A stretch of 64,000 nucleotides of DNA from Pectobacterium polonicum (GCF_005497185.1 NZ_RJTN01000003.1:62001-126000), one strand, 5' to 3'. Shown: positions 17,198 to 27,429, numbered from the stretch's first letter. Notes: generated by a model not told the origin, from the sequence alone. A program made the numbers and translations.

Positions 17198-18241
17198 ATG
17201 GTATCCACTCATATCGGCTTCCCGACAGAAACCGTCATTGTTTTTATAGCACTGGCCGTCGGGGCCATTTTTATCGACCTGTTCATGCACCGCCATGACA
17301 AGCCGATTTCATTGAAAAGCGCAGCGCTGTGGTCAGTGTTCTGGGTCATTGTGGCAATGGCTTTTGCCGGTTTCCTCTATATTCATCACGGTACTGAGGT
17401 CGCCAGCCTGTTCATTACCGGCTATGCGCTGGAAAAAGTGCTATCGGTGGATAACCTGTTCGTGATGATGGCGATCTTCTCGTGGTTCGCTGTTCCCGAT
17501 CGTTACCGTCACCGCGTACTCTACTGGGGGATTATCGGAGCCATCGTGTTCCGGGGTATTTTCGTCGCGATCGGTACAGGGCTGCTCAGCCTGGGGCCGT
17601 ATGTAGAAATCGTCTTTGCGTTGATCGTTGCCTGGACCGCCGTCATGATGCTGAGAAGCGGCGACGATAACGACGAGATCGAAGATTACTCACAGCATCT
17701 CGCTTACCGTTTAGTGAAACGCTTCTTCCCTATTTGGCCAAAATTGAAAGGCCACGCATTTCTGTTAAACCAGAAAGAAGTGGACGAAGAGCTGGCCAAG
17801 CCGGAAAACAAAGACGTCACGATTGGTCGTGGTACCAAAGCCGCCTTCTACGCCACGCCACTGATGCTCTGTGTCGCGGTAGTAGAACTTTCTGACGTAA
17901 TGTTCGCCTTTGACTCGGTTCCCGCTATTATTGCCGTGAGCCGTGAACCGCTGATTGTCTACAGTGCGATGATGTTCGCTATCCTAGGTTTGCGTACACT
18001 CTATTTTGTACTGGAAGCACTGAAACAATATCTGGTTCATCTGGAAAAAGCCGTTATTGTGTTGCTGTTCTTCATCGCTGCCAAGCTTGGCCTGAATGCA
18101 ACCGATCACATATGGCACCATGGCTACAGCATCTCGGCAACCTCCAGCCTGTTTGTTGTTCTGGGCGTACTGGCGCTAGGTATTATCGTCAGCGTACTGT
18201 TCCCAGCCAAACCCGATGCTGAGGAGAACAAGGAGAGTTAA
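17198..18241 (+). CDS. terC: TerC integral membrane protein
   Basis: The 347-residue protein has about nine hydrophobic segments and the family motif LEKVLSVDNLFVMMAIF at about residues 75-92, plus ELSDVMFAFDSVPAI near 230, both with membrane-embedded acidic residues typical of the TerC/Alx family. A charged loop around residues 150-210 separates the two halves. It is the membrane component of the Ter system, probably linked to metal-ion (manganese or calcium) homeostasis. It lies within the terZABCDE operon. Confidence 0.93.
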   Translation: MVSTHIGFPTETVIVFIALAVGAIFIDLFMHRHDKPISLKSAALWSVFWVIVAMAFAGFLYIHHGTEVASLFITGYALEKVLSVDNLFVMMAIFSWFAVPDRYRHRVLYWGIIGAIVFRGIFVAIGTGLLSLGPYVEIVFALIVAWTAVMMLRSGDDNDEIEDYSQHLAYRLVKRFFPIWPKLKGHAFLLNQKEVDEELAKPENKDVTIGRGTKAAFYATPLMLCVAVVELSDVMFAFDSVPAIIAVSREPLIVYSAMMFAILGLRTLYFVLEALKQYLVHLEKAVIVLLFFIAAKLGLNATDHIWHHGYSISATSSLFVVLGVLALGIIVSVLFPAKPDAEENKES

Positions 18242-18293
18242 TCTTCTGCTCCTAACACTACATTCTGAAATATCAACTTAAGAGGTTAATTTA

Positions 18294-18872
18294 ATGAGCG
18301 TTTCTCTTTCTAAAGGCGGTAATGTCTCACTGAGTAAAGCAGCACCGACGATGAAAAATGTCTTAGTCGGTCTTGGCTGGGATGCACGCGCGACGGATGG
18401 TCAGGACTTTGACCTGGATGCTTCGGCATTCCTGCTCAATGCGAATGGCAAAGTCCGCGGCGATACTGACTTCATTTTCTACAACAACTTGAAGTCTGCT
18501 GATGGCTCAGTGGCCCACACCGGCGATAACCGTACAGGCGCGGGTGATGGAGATGACGAATCATTGAAAATTAAGCTGGATCTGATTCCGGCTGAGGTCG
18601 ACAAAATCGTTTTCGTTGTCACGATTCATGATGCACAGGTTCGTAACCAGAGCTTTGGTCAAGTATCCGGCGCGTTCATTCGCCTGGTAAACGATGACAC
18701 CCAAGCTGAAATCGCACGCTACGATCTGACTGAAGATGCTTCAACTGAAACAGCAATGCTGTTCGGTGAACTGTATCGTCATAATGCAGAGTGGAAATTC
18801 CGTGCCGTCGGTCAGGGCTATGCGGGTGGTTTGGCATCGGTCTGCTCACAATACGGTATCAACGCATCCTGA
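18294..18872 (+). CDS. terD: TerD tellurium resistance protein
   Basis: This 192-residue single-domain protein shows the TerD hallmarks: the SL-rich start ([15 protein letters not shown]), [34 protein letters not shown] and a C-terminal GQGYAGGL. The Asp-rich motifs make a two-calcium site. It lacks the glycine-rich insertion of TerX, TerZ and TerA. It is a close paralogue of terE downstream. Ribosome-binding site AGAGG precedes the ATG. It acts in the cytoplasm, peripherally at the membrane, in the stress complex. Confidence 0.94.
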   Translation: MSVSLSKGGNVSLSKAAPTMKNVLVGLGWDARATDGQDFDLDASAFLLNANGKVRGDTDFIFYNNLKSADGSVAHTGDNRTGAGDGDDESLKIKLDLIPAEVDKIVFVVTIHDAQVRNQSFGQVSGAFIRLVNDDTQAEIARYDLTEDASTETAMLFGELYRHNAEWKFRAVGQGYAGGLASVCSQYGINAS

Positions 18873-18946
18873 TAGACCTCACCTTGTCTTTCCCTTTGGG
18901 CAGTCTCGCGCTGCCCAGTAATCCACTCTAAAGCAGGAGCTATAAA

Positions 18947-19522
18947 ATGGCAGTTTCTCTGGTAAAAGGCGGTAACGTATCCCTAACGAAAGAAGCACCA
19001 ACCATGAATGTTGCCATGGTCGGCCTGGGATGGGATGCTCGCGTCACCGACGGGCAAGCATTCGATCTGGATGCGTCAGTATTTATGGTGGGAGAAGATG
19101 GCAAGGTCCTGTCTGACGCTAATTTTATTTTCTTCAATAACAAACTGAGCCCTTGCGCCTCCGTTGAGCACCAAGGCGACAACCGCACCGGAGAAGGTGA
19201 CGGCGATGATGAGCAAGTAAAAATTCATCTGGCGAAAGTGCCGGCTGAAGTGAAAAAGCTGGTGTTTTCCGTGACGATTTATGATGCCGAAGGCCGTAAA
19301 CAAAACTTCGGTATGGTCAGCAACAGTTTCATGCGCGTCTATAACAACGACACCAGTGCTGAAATTGCGCGTTTCGATCTGTCTGAGGATGCGTCCACCG
19401 AAACGGCCATGATTTTTGGCGAACTGTACCGTAATGGCACCGAGTGGAAATTCAAGGCAGTCGGTCAAGGCTTTGCGGGCGGCTTGTCAGCCCTTGCCGC
19501 TCAACACGGCGTTAATGTGTGA
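18947..19522 (+). CDS. terE: TerE tellurium resistance protein
   Basis: The 191-residue protein is a TerD paralogue ([51 protein letters not shown]) with intact calcium-binding aspartates. It is the last gene of the operon; no terF follows, and a strong hairpin comes directly after. The 74-bp gap from terD has an AGGAG ribosome-binding site. It is one of the two core TerD-family proteins needed with TerB and TerC for resistance in other enterobacteria. Confidence 0.94.
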   Translation: MAVSLVKGGNVSLTKEAPTMNVAMVGLGWDARVTDGQAFDLDASVFMVGEDGKVLSDANFIFFNNKLSPCASVEHQGDNRTGEGDGDDEQVKIHLAKVPAEVKKLVFSVTIYDAEGRKQNFGMVSNSFMRVYNNDTSAEIARFDLSEDASTETAMIFGELYRNGTEWKFKAVGQGFAGGLSALAAQHGVNV

Positions 19523-19533
19523 TTGATACCGTC

Positions 19534-19560
19534 TCCCCGACTTAGGTCGGGGAAATTTCT
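19534..19560 (+). terminator. Intrinsic terminator after terE
   Basis: CCCCGAC (19535-19541) pairs with GTCGGGG (19546-19552) around a four-base loop, followed by AAATTTCTT. It sits between the convergent ends of terE and the HAD phosphatase gene. Confidence 0.75.
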
Positions 19561-19566
19561 TGATGT

Positions 19567-20250
19567 TTAAGGATGAACCTTAATCACGCCCGATAGAAGT
19601 AGTCGTTCCGAAAGCGGTTTACGCCGCAGCCAGCGCGGATGAAAATGACGCCAGTGCGCATCGTGAGCGGATGCCAACAGCTCGTAGTCGCCACGGGTGT
19701 CGCCCCATGCACGTATATGGTATTGGTTTAGCGGGCCATACACGCTTTCCAAGCGCTGCACCTTATAGCTACACCGACAATTATGCCCGTTAATCTTTCC
19801 GGTCAGTATGCCGTTTTCTACCTCAAGCTGTGTCCCAATCAGTTTCACGCCTAATCGTTCGGCAAAAGGACGTAGCACGATCTCCGGCGATGCCGAGCAG
19901 AGAGTCACTTCAGCCCCGGAATGCAGTTCCGCAGCGACGCCAAGCACCCCGGACTTACGCATTAACGTATTCCACTTACGCTGACAAAACGCTTCTGCTT
20001 TTTCCTGAATCCAGGATGCTTCAATGCCAGAAAGAAACGTAGCAATGAGATACTCTTTGAGCTCATCACGCGTCAACTTACGCTGTACACAACGCGCAGA
20101 AGGCAGCACCAGATGCATCATGCGCCGGGCAAAAACACGCTTACCGAAGGCAAAACGTAAAAAAGGAATAAAGCTGTCATGGTAGGTCAACGTTCCATCG
20201 AAATCGAAAACCGACAGAACCTGACGAGTCCCATTGAACTCAGTACTCAT
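19567..20250 (-). CDS. HAD-IB family phosphatase
   Basis: This 227-residue protein has HAD motif I as FDFDGTLTYHDSF (residues 15-27), motif II-like LCSASPEIVLRPF and motif III-IV GDTRGDYELL. The pattern fits the HAD-IB group with phosphoserine phosphatase and phosphatidylglycerophosphatase PgpC (YfhB). The substrate is unknown. It ends next to terE, convergent with it, and begins 15 bp after the stop of the DeoR-family regulator, so it is transcribed with that gene rather than with ter. It may act as a phosphatase in the sugar-acid locus. Confidence 0.8.
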   Translation of the reverse strand: MSTEFNGTRQVLSVFDFDGTLTYHDSFIPFLRFAFGKRVFARRMMHLVLPSARCVQRKLTRDELKEYLIATFLSGIEASWIQEKAEAFCQRKWNTLMRKSGVLGVAAELHSGAEVTLCSASPEIVLRPFAERLGVKLIGTQLEVENGILTGKINGHNCRCSYKVQRLESVYGPLNQYHIRAWGDTRGDYELLASAHDAHWRHFHPRWLRRKPLSERLLLSGVIKVHP

Positions 20251-20265
20251 TACAAAACTCTCCTG

Positions 20266-21045
20266 TCAGCCACCAACCAACGTAAGATTGAATGTTTTAC
20301 CTTTCAGCTGCGCCTGTACGTCAGGCACTAACCCGCTGTCGGTGATGATATCGGTTAATTCTGACAACGGTGTCACGCAGAACAAAGAATACGCACCATA
20401 TTTACTGCTATCGGCCAGCAACACGCGTCGACTGGCATTCGCGCCGAGATCTTGCTTCACACCGGCCTTTTCTTCTGTCGGTGTGGTCACCCCTTTATCG
20501 AGGCTCCACGAGTTGCAGCTGATAAACGCAATATCAGGGTAAATATTGCGTAACAGGCGACGACCATGTTCACCGATACAAGATTGGCTGCTGTCATCAA
20601 TACGCCCGCCAATAATCGTCACTTCGATCTGCTTAAATTCAGACAGAAATAACGCAATTTGTAAATCAGCGGTAATCACGCGCAGCGGCAGATGCGTTAA
20701 GTTACGCGCCAATTCCAGCATCGTCGTTCCCGCATCCAGTACGACTGCACTGCCTGGCGTAACCAATGTTGCGGCATAACGCGCAATCGCCTGCTTTTCC
20801 TGAAGATTGCGATGCAGCTTCTCGTTCGTGGTCGGCTGGGAAGGAATAAAGCGATTAAGCGTCACACCACCATGACTACGGCTAATCACGCCCTGCTCAT
20901 CCAGCTTAATCAAATCACGACGAATTGTCGCCGGGGAAGCGTCGATCACAGACACCAGTTCCTCTACCGTCACCAGATTATGGCTTTTCAGATAATCCAT
21001 AATCTGATCAAGGCGACTTTGTCCTTTTACTTTATCCCCGCTCAT
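20266..21045 (-). CDS. DeoR-family transcriptional regulator
   Basis: This regulator has 259 residues from ATG 21045 ([19 protein letters not shown]); an upstream in-frame start at 21123 adds 26 residues outside the family fold. The N-terminal helix-turn-helix ([19 protein letters not shown], here [18 protein letters not shown]) and SHGGVTLNR are DeoR signatures, and the C-terminal part ([15 protein letters not shown]) is a sugar-phosphate sensor. It is encoded beside the PdxA2-like and DUF1537 genes, so it probably represses that locus in response to a phosphorylated intermediate. Direct repeats in the divergent promoter at 23682-23710 are possible operators. Confidence 0.87.
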   Translation of the reverse strand: MSGDKVKGQSRLDQIMDYLKSHNLVTVEELVSVIDASPATIRRDLIKLDEQGVISRSHGGVTLNRFIPSQPTTNEKLHRNLQEKQAIARYAATLVTPGSAVVLDAGTTMLELARNLTHLPLRVITADLQIALFLSEFKQIEVTIIGGRIDDSSQSCIGEHGRRLLRNIYPDIAFISCNSWSLDKGVTTPTEEKAGVKQDLGANASRRVLLADSSKYGAYSLFCVTPLSELTDIITDSGLVPDVQAQLKGKTFNLTLVGG

Positions 21046-21246
21046 GCGGAAAGCATCAGTTAATGTAGGGTCCACGGCGATATCCATCTGGCAGTCATAA
21101 AATGATTTTACGTTGTTGGTCAATCGGTATAAAGAATGAAAACAATGATAATGGGATAATAGAGGAGTAAAGCGTTTACGCCAGGAACGCCTTTACGCGT
21201 TACCTAACAAACGTTATCAGCAATGTAATGCGTAATCATTCTTGGT

Positions 21247-21295
21247 TGCAGGATACCAGAAACCTTCCCGAAGGCGGGAAGGAAGATATCCTGCA
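21247..21295 (-). terminator. Hairpin downstream of the PdxA2-like gene
   Basis: CCTTCCCG (21263-21270) pairs with CGGGAAGG (21275-21282), extended by outer TGCAGGATA/TATCCTGCA arms; on the minus strand it is followed by TTTCTGG. It should end the pdxA2-DUF1537 transcript. The rest of the 303-bp gap (21046-21348) should hold the DeoR gene promoter; no other feature was seen. Confidence 0.6.
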
Positions 21296-21348
21296 ATGTG
21301 CACTGTCACTTAAAAAATCGTACTAACCGCAGCCATAGTCACCGTAAA

Positions 21349-22329
21349 TCAGGCCAGTTGCATCGCGAGCTGAATAGAGATCGCCATACTTTCAGGCTTC
21401 GCTTTACCCGTCCAGGCAATGTCAAAGGCCGTGCCGTGGTCGGCCGACGTGCGGATAAACGGCAGCCCTGCGGTAATGTTCACCCCATCATAGAAGCCCA
21501 ATAGCTTGAGCGGGATATGTCCCTGATCGTGATACATCGCCACCACCATATCGTACTGACCTTCATACGCCTGCAAATAGACGGTATCCGGCGGGCACGG
21601 GCCATACACATCAATACCTTTGGCCTTCATAGCTTCAACCGATGGCGCGACAATTTTAATCTCTTCATCACCAAACAGACCATTCTCCCCCGCGTGCGGG
21701 TTAACCCCGGCCACGGCGATACGTGGGTGGGTAAAACCGACGCGCTTAAGGAAGACATCCGCCATGTCGATCACCGTTTCCACGCGATCGCGGTTCAGCG
21801 TATCGAGGAATTTACGCAGCGCGATGTGCGTTGAAACATGGATAACTTTCAGCTTATCGGTATACAACACCATTGCATAGTCGCGGCTGTTGGTCAGCTT
21901 AGCCAACAGCTCCGTGTGGCCTGGGTAGAGGTGGCCTGCCGAGTGCAGTGCTTCTTTATTCAGCGGCGCAGTCGCGATCGCATGCACGTCACCCGCCATT
22001 GCCAGCTCAGTGGCCTTCTTGATACAGCGATAAGCTAAATCGCCCGCCTGTGCCTGAACGACGCCAGGCTCTAGCGCCTGAGGATCTTCCAGCGGCTCGT
22101 CGATAATGTTGATGACGCCAGGTGCGAATACGGCGTCAGCCGGTTTATCAATGATTTTTAGCTCTACGGCAGGCACCACATTCAATGCCAGAACACGCCG
22201 CATCGTCTGTACGCAACCCACCACCACGGCAGATGCGCCGGAAAGCTCGCCTTCGGCCAGAGATTTGATAATAATTTCCGGTCCAATCCCCGCCGGATCA
22301 CCCATCGTTACTGCAATAATTTTACTCAC
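21349..22329 (-). CDS. PdxA2-like 4-phosphoerythronate/threonate dehydrogenase
   Basis: This protein has 326 residues from GTG 22329, which overlaps the kinase stop (GTGAGTAA) and yields the canonical start [18 protein letters not shown]; longer starts read into the kinase gene. Family motifs are PGHTELL, the metal-ligand histidine in VSTHIALR, and [11 protein letters not shown]. PdxA2 proteins oxidise and decarboxylate a 4-phosphorylated four-carbon sugar acid to dihydroxyacetone phosphate, rather than acting in vitamin B6 synthesis. Pairing with a DUF1537 kinase supports this. Which acid is used here is not known. Confidence 0.85.
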   Translation of the reverse strand: MSKIIAVTMGDPAGIGPEIIIKSLAEGELSGASAVVVGCVQTMRRVLALNVVPAVELKIIDKPADAVFAPGVINIIDEPLEDPQALEPGVVQAQAGDLAYRCIKKATELAMAGDVHAIATAPLNKEALHSAGHLYPGHTELLAKLTNSRDYAMVLYTDKLKVIHVSTHIALRKFLDTLNRDRVETVIDMADVFLKRVGFTHPRIAVAGVNPHAGENGLFGDEEIKIVAPSVEAMKAKGIDVYGPCPPDTVYLQAYEGQYDMVVAMYHDQGHIPLKLLGFYDGVNITAGLPFIRTSADHGTAFDIAWTGKAKPESMAISIQLAMQLA

Positions 22330-23650
22330 TGACCTTCTCCTCAATAAAACGTAAAACGTCGAGCAGAGTCGTTTCGTTGCCAAAACCCCCCGCTTTAGTC
22401 ATCACAGGGGTCATGCCGACAACGCTGTTCAGCAGGTATCCCCAAGGCACGCAGGATGCGATTTGCCCCTTAATCTGAAAACCGGTAGCACCCAGTGCGG
22501 TTGCCACGGCAATCGCGATATCGCCCCCTGATAAATACAAACCTCCCGGCAAGCGTCGGCTAGCGCCATCCGCTGCCTGGCTATCTAGCGTCTGAACAAT
22601 GCTGCGCGTAAGTTCCCCCAGATAGTGGCTGATCGTTTCGCCAAGCTGCTGGCGACTCAGTCCAAGTTCCCGGCAGCGTGAGTCGATCTCGAAGCGCTGA
22701 TTCTCATTGTGGCAAGTACGAATAATGCAGTGATGCCCACTCATCAGTGCGTTCACTGCGTCCTGACACTGGGACGCCATGCCAGTAGATGAATGAGATG
22801 AAAAAAGCGCGCTGATATCGACCTCAACCAGCGTGACATTGCGGCGTAGCCGAGCAATTGCAATCTGCTTTTGAGCGATATCGCTCATTGAACCGATGAC
22901 AGCCAGCAGCGGTTTCTCCGTTTTGTGCGTAAAATCCAGCACAGTTGCCAGCGCGTCGCTCAAACCTGCCGAGCCAACCAGCAACGGGCGAAACGGCAGC
23001 GCCTTCGCGGCATCAACGATATGCGTCAGATCGTCTTGCTCGTCCGTATCAAGAATAATCAGACGCGTTCCCTCGTCTGCCAACTGCTGCAAACGCTGAG
23101 CTAAATTAGCCTGGCGTACCTCATCAAGATGGATTTCTGCCACGGGCAACGCGGTCTGTTCCGCCAGACGAGCCGCAATAGAAGCCGACGCCACTGGGGT
23201 TTTCGGATCGCTGGCAAATTCTGTATCGCTAAGCAAACGACCATTAACCCAGACTTCACCTTTTCGGGTAATACGTCCCAGCATCGGCGATGCGGCAGCA
23301 ATCAGTGCAACAGGCGCCTCTGCCGCAGACAGCGCGGCGGCAATCTCTGCTCCCAGATTCCCACGCAGCGTCGAGTCTATCTTCTTAATAATCCAGCCTC
23401 TCCCGCCAACAGCCTGCCAGACTGCTATCGCTTCTGCGGTGCGTTGAGACGCCACGTCGCTACGCGCCGCCCGGCTATCGGTGTTAATGACCACCGCATC
23501 ACCCAGCAAATCCGTATGCAGCTTATTAACGTCAAATACGACGCTAACCCGCGCGCCATGCTGCGCCAACCCGACGCCCGCATCATTGGCACCCGTAAAG
23601 TCATCAGCGACAACGACTACCTGCTCTGCTGATTGCTGCATGTTTGGCAT
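22322..23650 (-). CDS. DUF1537 four-carbon sugar-acid kinase
   Basis: This is a 442-residue member of the DUF1537 (OtnK/DtnK/YgbK-like) kinase family. The N-terminal substrate domain shows [16 protein letters not shown] at 11-26, and [12 protein letters not shown] near 110; the C-terminal nucleotide-binding part carries [14 protein letters not shown] near 360. It phosphorylates four-carbon sugar acids such as threonate or erythronate with ATP, feeding the PdxA2-like enzyme that overlaps its end by eight bases. An alternative ATG nine bases downstream has a better Shine-Dalgarno distance, so the true N terminus may be three residues shorter. Confidence 0.88.
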   Translation of the reverse strand: MPNMQQSAEQVVVVADDFTGANDAGVGLAQHGARVSVVFDVNKLHTDLLGDAVVINTDSRAARSDVASQRTAEAIAVWQAVGGRGWIIKKIDSTLRGNLGAEIAAALSAAEAPVALIAAASPMLGRITRKGEVWVNGRLLSDTEFASDPKTPVASASIAARLAEQTALPVAEIHLDEVRQANLAQRLQQLADEGTRLIILDTDEQDDLTHIVDAAKALPFRPLLVGSAGLSDALATVLDFTHKTEKPLLAVIGSMSDIAQKQIAIARLRRNVTLVEVDISALFSSHSSTGMASQCQDAVNALMSGHHCIIRTCHNENQRFEIDSRCRELGLSRQQLGETISHYLGELTRSIVQTLDSQAADGASRRLPGGLYLSGGDIAIAVATALGATGFQIKGQIASCVPWGYLLNSVVGMTPVMTKAGGFGNETTLLDVLRFIEEKVSE

Positions 23651-23681
23651 ACCTCATTTCCGGTTCATGGTTATCTGGTAA

Positions 23682-23725
23682 TGATTATATTGAATCACAT
23701 TTGATTATATGTGAGCAACATCAAA
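23682..23725. promoter_or_regulatory. Direct repeats and CRP-like site in divergent promoter
   Basis: TGATTATAT occurs at 23682-23690 and again at 23702-23710, 20 bp apart, matching two helical turns and suiting a DeoR-type operator. TGTGA-GCAACA-TCAAA at 23710-23725 matches the CRP consensus at nine of ten half-site bases. They lie in the gap between the DUF1537 kinase and the alcohol dehydrogenase. Inference from sequence only. Confidence 0.45.
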
Positions 23726-23885
23726 TTATTTAAAAGGAATTTCACCTATAAATTATCACCACGATGTGGCAAATGGCGTTAAATCGTGATGAGAAACACG
23801 CCATTTGACTGAAAGTAATCACCATCGCAACCATTATCATCGCGATAACGCTCTGGCGAAGAAGAGAAAAGACAAGGTAATAAGC

Positions 23886-25022
23886 ATGAACATCAATAGC
23901 ACTATCCTCAGCGGCTACCGGGTACTTCAGGACATCAGTCATCTGTTGTCAGGGAAACAGCACGTTTTATTTGTCACCGACAAAAACATTGTCGGGCTGC
24001 CTGACGTTCAGGCGCTGATCGCACAAGTTAAGCAAGCCGTTCCGCAGGTTCTGCTGGTTGATAACGTGCCTGCCGAGCCGAGCCAACATGACGTCGCCCA
24101 GATACTGAGCCAGCTCACACAAACCCAGACCGATCTGGTCATCGGCGTAGGCGGCGGCAGCGTGCTGGATGTTGCCAAACTGCTTTCCGTACTGTGTGCA
24201 GGCGATGAAACCGTGACGTTGGATAACCTGCTGGCAGGGGAAAAACCCACCCGCCGCACAACATCACTGCTCATCCCAACCACAGCGGGAACCGGCTCTG
24301 AAGCCACGCCAAATGCCATTCTGGCGATCCCAGAGAAAGAGACGAAAGTCGGCATTATTACGCCAGTGATGCTGCCGGACTACGTTGCGCTCGTGCCAGA
24401 GCTGACTATCAGCATGCCGCCACATATCGCCGCATCAACCGGCATTGATGCGCTTTGCCATCTGATCGAGTGCTTCACCTCGACGATTGCCAACCCAGTC
24501 AGCGACAACTACGCGCTGATTGGCCTGAAAAAGCTGTTTGCCAATCTTGAAACCTCGGTGCGCGAGCCGGGCAATATGGAAGCCAAACTGAACATGCTGT
24601 GGGCATCCTATTATGGCGGTGCCGCCATTGCCCACTCCGGTACGCATCTGGTTCACGCGATGTCCTACCCGCTCGGCGGCAAGTATCACATCCCACACGG
24701 CGTGGCGAACGCCATCCTGCTCGCCCCTTGCATGCGTTTCGTACAGGACGCCGCACAGGACAAATTCGCACAGGCGTATGACCTGTTGCCGGATGCCGAC
24801 CTAACCCTCAGTACCGCGGAAAAAGCGCAGGCGCTGGTGGCCTATTTCAGCGAATTGGTCAAACGGCTCAATCTGCCCAACACCCTACAGCAGCTCGGTG
24901 TGGAAAAAGACCACCTGCCCTATCTGGTCGATGCCGCATTACAGGTTCAGCGGCTGATGAAAAATGTACCGACGCAGGTCAGTGCCGACGATGTGCGTGA
25001 GGTTTATCTGACCCTGTTTTAA
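23886..25022 (+). CDS. Iron-containing alcohol dehydrogenase
   Basis: This 378-residue protein starts at ATG 23886 (MNINSTILSGYRVLQDI), which follows an AAGGTAAT ribosome site; the upstream in-frame start adds 27 His- and Arg-rich residues that are not family-like. The NAD-binding GVGGGSVLDVAKLL and metal-binding TGIDALCHLIE with HAMSYPLGGKYHIPHG (Asp plus His residues) identify a group III Fe-dependent alcohol dehydrogenase. It begins a rightward operon with the aldolase, symporter and SDR genes. It may oxidise a sugar-derived alcohol or reduce an aldehyde released by the aldolase. Confidence 0.9.
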   Translation: MNINSTILSGYRVLQDISHLLSGKQHVLFVTDKNIVGLPDVQALIAQVKQAVPQVLLVDNVPAEPSQHDVAQILSQLTQTQTDLVIGVGGGSVLDVAKLLSVLCAGDETVTLDNLLAGEKPTRRTTSLLIPTTAGTGSEATPNAILAIPEKETKVGIITPVMLPDYVALVPELTISMPPHIAASTGIDALCHLIECFTSTIANPVSDNYALIGLKKLFANLETSVREPGNMEAKLNMLWASYYGGAAIAHSGTHLVHAMSYPLGGKYHIPHGVANAILLAPCMRFVQDAAQDKFAQAYDLLPDADLTLSTAEKAQALVAYFSELVKRLNLPNTLQQLGVEKDHLPYLVDAALQVQRLMKNVPTQVSADDVREVYLTLF

Positions 25023-25090
25023 AGCGCGCGGATTTAGGTAGAACGCTTTTAAATTTTCATCTTTTTGATTACGTGTCACGAGGAATAACA

Positions 25091-25975
25091 ATGAGTAAAA
25101 AAATTACTGGCGTCCTGACCGCCATCGTCACGCCGTTTGATAATCAGGGCGAATTTAACCCCGCAGCCATGCGTCTTCAGGTTCAGCGCCAAATGCGCTA
25201 TGGCAACGGTATTTTCTGCAACGGCACCAACGGTGAGTTTTTCGTTCTACACACCGATGAGAAAGTTGCCGTCACCGAAACCTGCGTTGATGAAGTTGCC
25301 GGAAAAGTGCCCGTTGTCGGCCACATCGGTGAAATCTCCACTCGGGAAACCATTAAGCTCGGCAAACGCATCGCCGCGCTGGGTGTTGATGCCGTTTCGG
25401 TCATCACCCCGTATTTTATCCCATTAAAACAGGAAGAGCTGATCGCCCACTACACCGCCGTCGCCGATGCGCTGACCGTGCCGGTGTTCCTCTACAACAT
25501 TCCTGCACGCACGGGGAATACGCTAGCGCCGGAAACCGTCCGCACGCTGGCGGATCACCCGAACATCATCGGCATCAAAGACAGCGCAGGCAGCTATGAA
25601 AGCCTGAGCAGCTATGTGCAAGCGGTGAAAGGCGTACAGGGTTTTAACGTACTGAATGGCCCAGACTCGCTCATTCACCAGGGCTTTGTTGACGGCTGCT
25701 CCGCCTGTATTTCCGGGCTGGCTAACGTGGCACCGGAACCGATCAGCCAAATTTGGCACCGTTTCCATGCGGGTGACATCGAAGGCTCCCGTCAGGCACA
25801 AGAACAGGTTGCCGAATTGCGTAAGACGCTGTACGCCATCGCGTTTTCACCGGCTGTGGTGAAGAAAGCGCTGGCGATCATGGGTGAAGATGTTGGCGTC
25901 AGCCGCTATCCGATCCAGTTTTCCGCACAGGATGAAGACAACATCCGCAACATCCTTAATCAATTCTCGCAGTAA
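25091..25975 (+). CDS. DapA/NanA-family aldolase
   Basis: This 294-residue protein belongs to the dihydrodipicolinate synthase / N-acetylneuraminate lyase superfamily. The Schiff-base lysine is K163 (GIKDSAG), the catalytic tyrosine Y135 (YNIPARTG), and the carboxylate-binding motif is GTNGEF at 45-50, where DapA usually has GTTGE. The gene is not in a lysine biosynthesis context but next to a dehydrogenase, a sodium symporter and a sialidase-like gene. This favours cleavage of a 2-keto-3-deoxy sugar acid or similar substrate. Starts at ATG 25091 after an AGGAATAAC ribosome site. Confidence 0.85.
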   Translation: MSKKITGVLTAIVTPFDNQGEFNPAAMRLQVQRQMRYGNGIFCNGTNGEFFVLHTDEKVAVTETCVDEVAGKVPVVGHIGEISTRETIKLGKRIAALGVDAVSVITPYFIPLKQEELIAHYTAVADALTVPVFLYNIPARTGNTLAPETVRTLADHPNIIGIKDSAGSYESLSSYVQAVKGVQGFNVLNGPDSLIHQGFVDGCSACISGLANVAPEPISQIWHRFHAGDIEGSRQAQEQVAELRKTLYAIAFSPAVVKKALAIMGEDVGVSRYPIQFSAQDEDNIRNILNQFSQ

Positions 25976-26013
25976 CAGAGAAATTACAATTTCCACTTAT
26001 AGGCCGAGAAGAT

Positions 26014-27429
26014 ATGAACCATTTTAATTTTACCGACACCCTCATAATCATCGGGATGATTGTATTTTATATCGCATTCACCTCGTGGTTAACGCTCAAA
26101 CTACGCAGTAAATCGAACACCGAGTTCATGGAAGGATCGCGTGCGCTACCGGCATTTATCGTCGGTGTTCTACTGATGACCGAGTTCATCGGTGCCAAAT
26201 CCACAGTAGGTACGGCGCAGTCCGCTTTTGAAAATGGTATCGCCGCCTCCTGGTCAGTGATTGGCGCCGCCATCGGCTTCCTGCTGTTCGGGATGATTCT
26301 GGTCAAAAAAATCTACAACACAGGCAAAGTCACCATTTCCGGTGCAATCGCTGAGAAATACGGTACATCGACCAAGAACATCATCTCAATCATCATGATC
26401 TATGCGTTGCTGCTGGTTAACGTGGGCAACTACGTCAGCGGCGCGGCAGCTATCTCAACCGTGTTGAAAATTTCTCTGCCCGTTGCAGCACTGATCACCG
26501 CTATCGTCAGTACGTTCTACTTTTATTTTGGCGGTTTAAAGGGCGTGGCTTACGTGACGTTGATTCACAGCGCCGTGAAATACGTCGGCGTCATGATCAT
26601 TCTGTACGTGGCACTGAAAATGACCGGTGGCATCACACCGATGATTGAAAAAATGCCGGATTACTACTGGACATGGGACGGCAAAATTGGTGCCAGTACG
26701 ATCTTTGCCTGGCTGATCGGCACAATTGGATCGATTTTCTGTACCCAATTCGTCATTCAAGCCATTTCAGCGACCAAGGATGCCACATCTGCCAAACGCG
26801 CTACCTGGGTCGCCTTCTTCTTCTGTATGCCGATTGCGATTGCCATCGCGGTTATCGGCGTCGCGGCGAAGTTTGCTCACCCAGAAATCAACAGCCTGTA
26901 CGCCATGCCAGTCTTCCTGCAAGATATGAACCCATGGGTGGCTGGACTGGTGACAACCTCACTGGTTGCATCAATCTTTATCAGCGTGAGTACCGTAGCA
27001 CTGGCGATCGCCTCACTGATCGTGAAAGACTTTTACGTCCCGTACTACAATCCGACGCCAGAAAAAGAGATGAAAATGACGCGTGTATTCTCGCTCATTA
27101 TCGGATTCCTGCCGTTAGTTTTCGTCCTGCTGGTGCCTGAAGTTCTGAAACTGTCGTTCTTTACCCGTGCCATTCGCCTGTCGATTTCCGTGGTTGCGGT
27201 GATTGCCTTCTATCTGCCGTTCTTTAATAGCACCCGCGGCGCAAACGCCAGTCTGATCTCAGCCTGCGTGGCCACCTCCGTCTGGTACATACTCGGCAAC
27301 CCATACGGTATCGACAACATGTACGTCGCACTGGTTACCCCGGCTATCGTCATGCTGATCGATCGTCTGATTCCGAATAAAGAACACAAAATCAAAATTT
27401 CTCAAACTGAAAATAAATCAGGAGCCTGA
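26014..27429 (+). CDS. Sodium:solute symporter (SSS family)
   Basis: This 471-residue inner membrane protein has about 13 hydrophobic segments. Family features include the N-terminal FMEGSRALPAFIVGVLLMTEFIGAKST region near residues 38-65 and a conserved segment around 180. It should import the substrate of the locus with sodium. It follows the aldolase after 38 bp and ends three bases before the sialidase-like gene. The substrate could be a carboxylated sugar such as a sialic-acid-like compound or a plant uronate; sequence alone does not decide. Confidence 0.88.
   Translation: MNHFNFTDTLIIIGMIVFYIAFTSWLTLKLRSKSNTEFMEGSRALPAFIVGVLLMTEFIGAKSTVGTAQSAFENGIAASWSVIGAAIGFLLFGMILVKKIYNTGKVTISGAIAEKYGTSTKNIISIIMIYALLLVNVGNYVSGAAAISTVLKISLPVAALITAIVSTFYFYFGGLKGVAYVTLIHSAVKYVGVMIILYVALKMTGGITPMIEKMPDYYWTWDGKIGASTIFAWLIGTIGSIFCTQFVIQAISATKDATSAKRATWVAFFFCMPIAIAIAVIGVAAKFAHPEINSLYAMPVFLQDMNPWVAGLVTTSLVASIFISVSTVALAIASLIVKDFYVPYYNPTPEKEMKMTRVFSLIIGFLPLVFVLLVPEVLKLSFFTRAIRLSISVVAVIAFYLPFFNSTRGANASLISACVATSVWYILGNPYGIDNMYVALVTPAIVMLIDRLIPNKEHKIKISQTENKSGA

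Noticed and set aside
21349-22329. PdxA of vitamin B6 synthesis
   Set aside because: It sits with a DUF1537 kinase and sugar-acid genes, not with ksgA/apaG as usual for pdxA.
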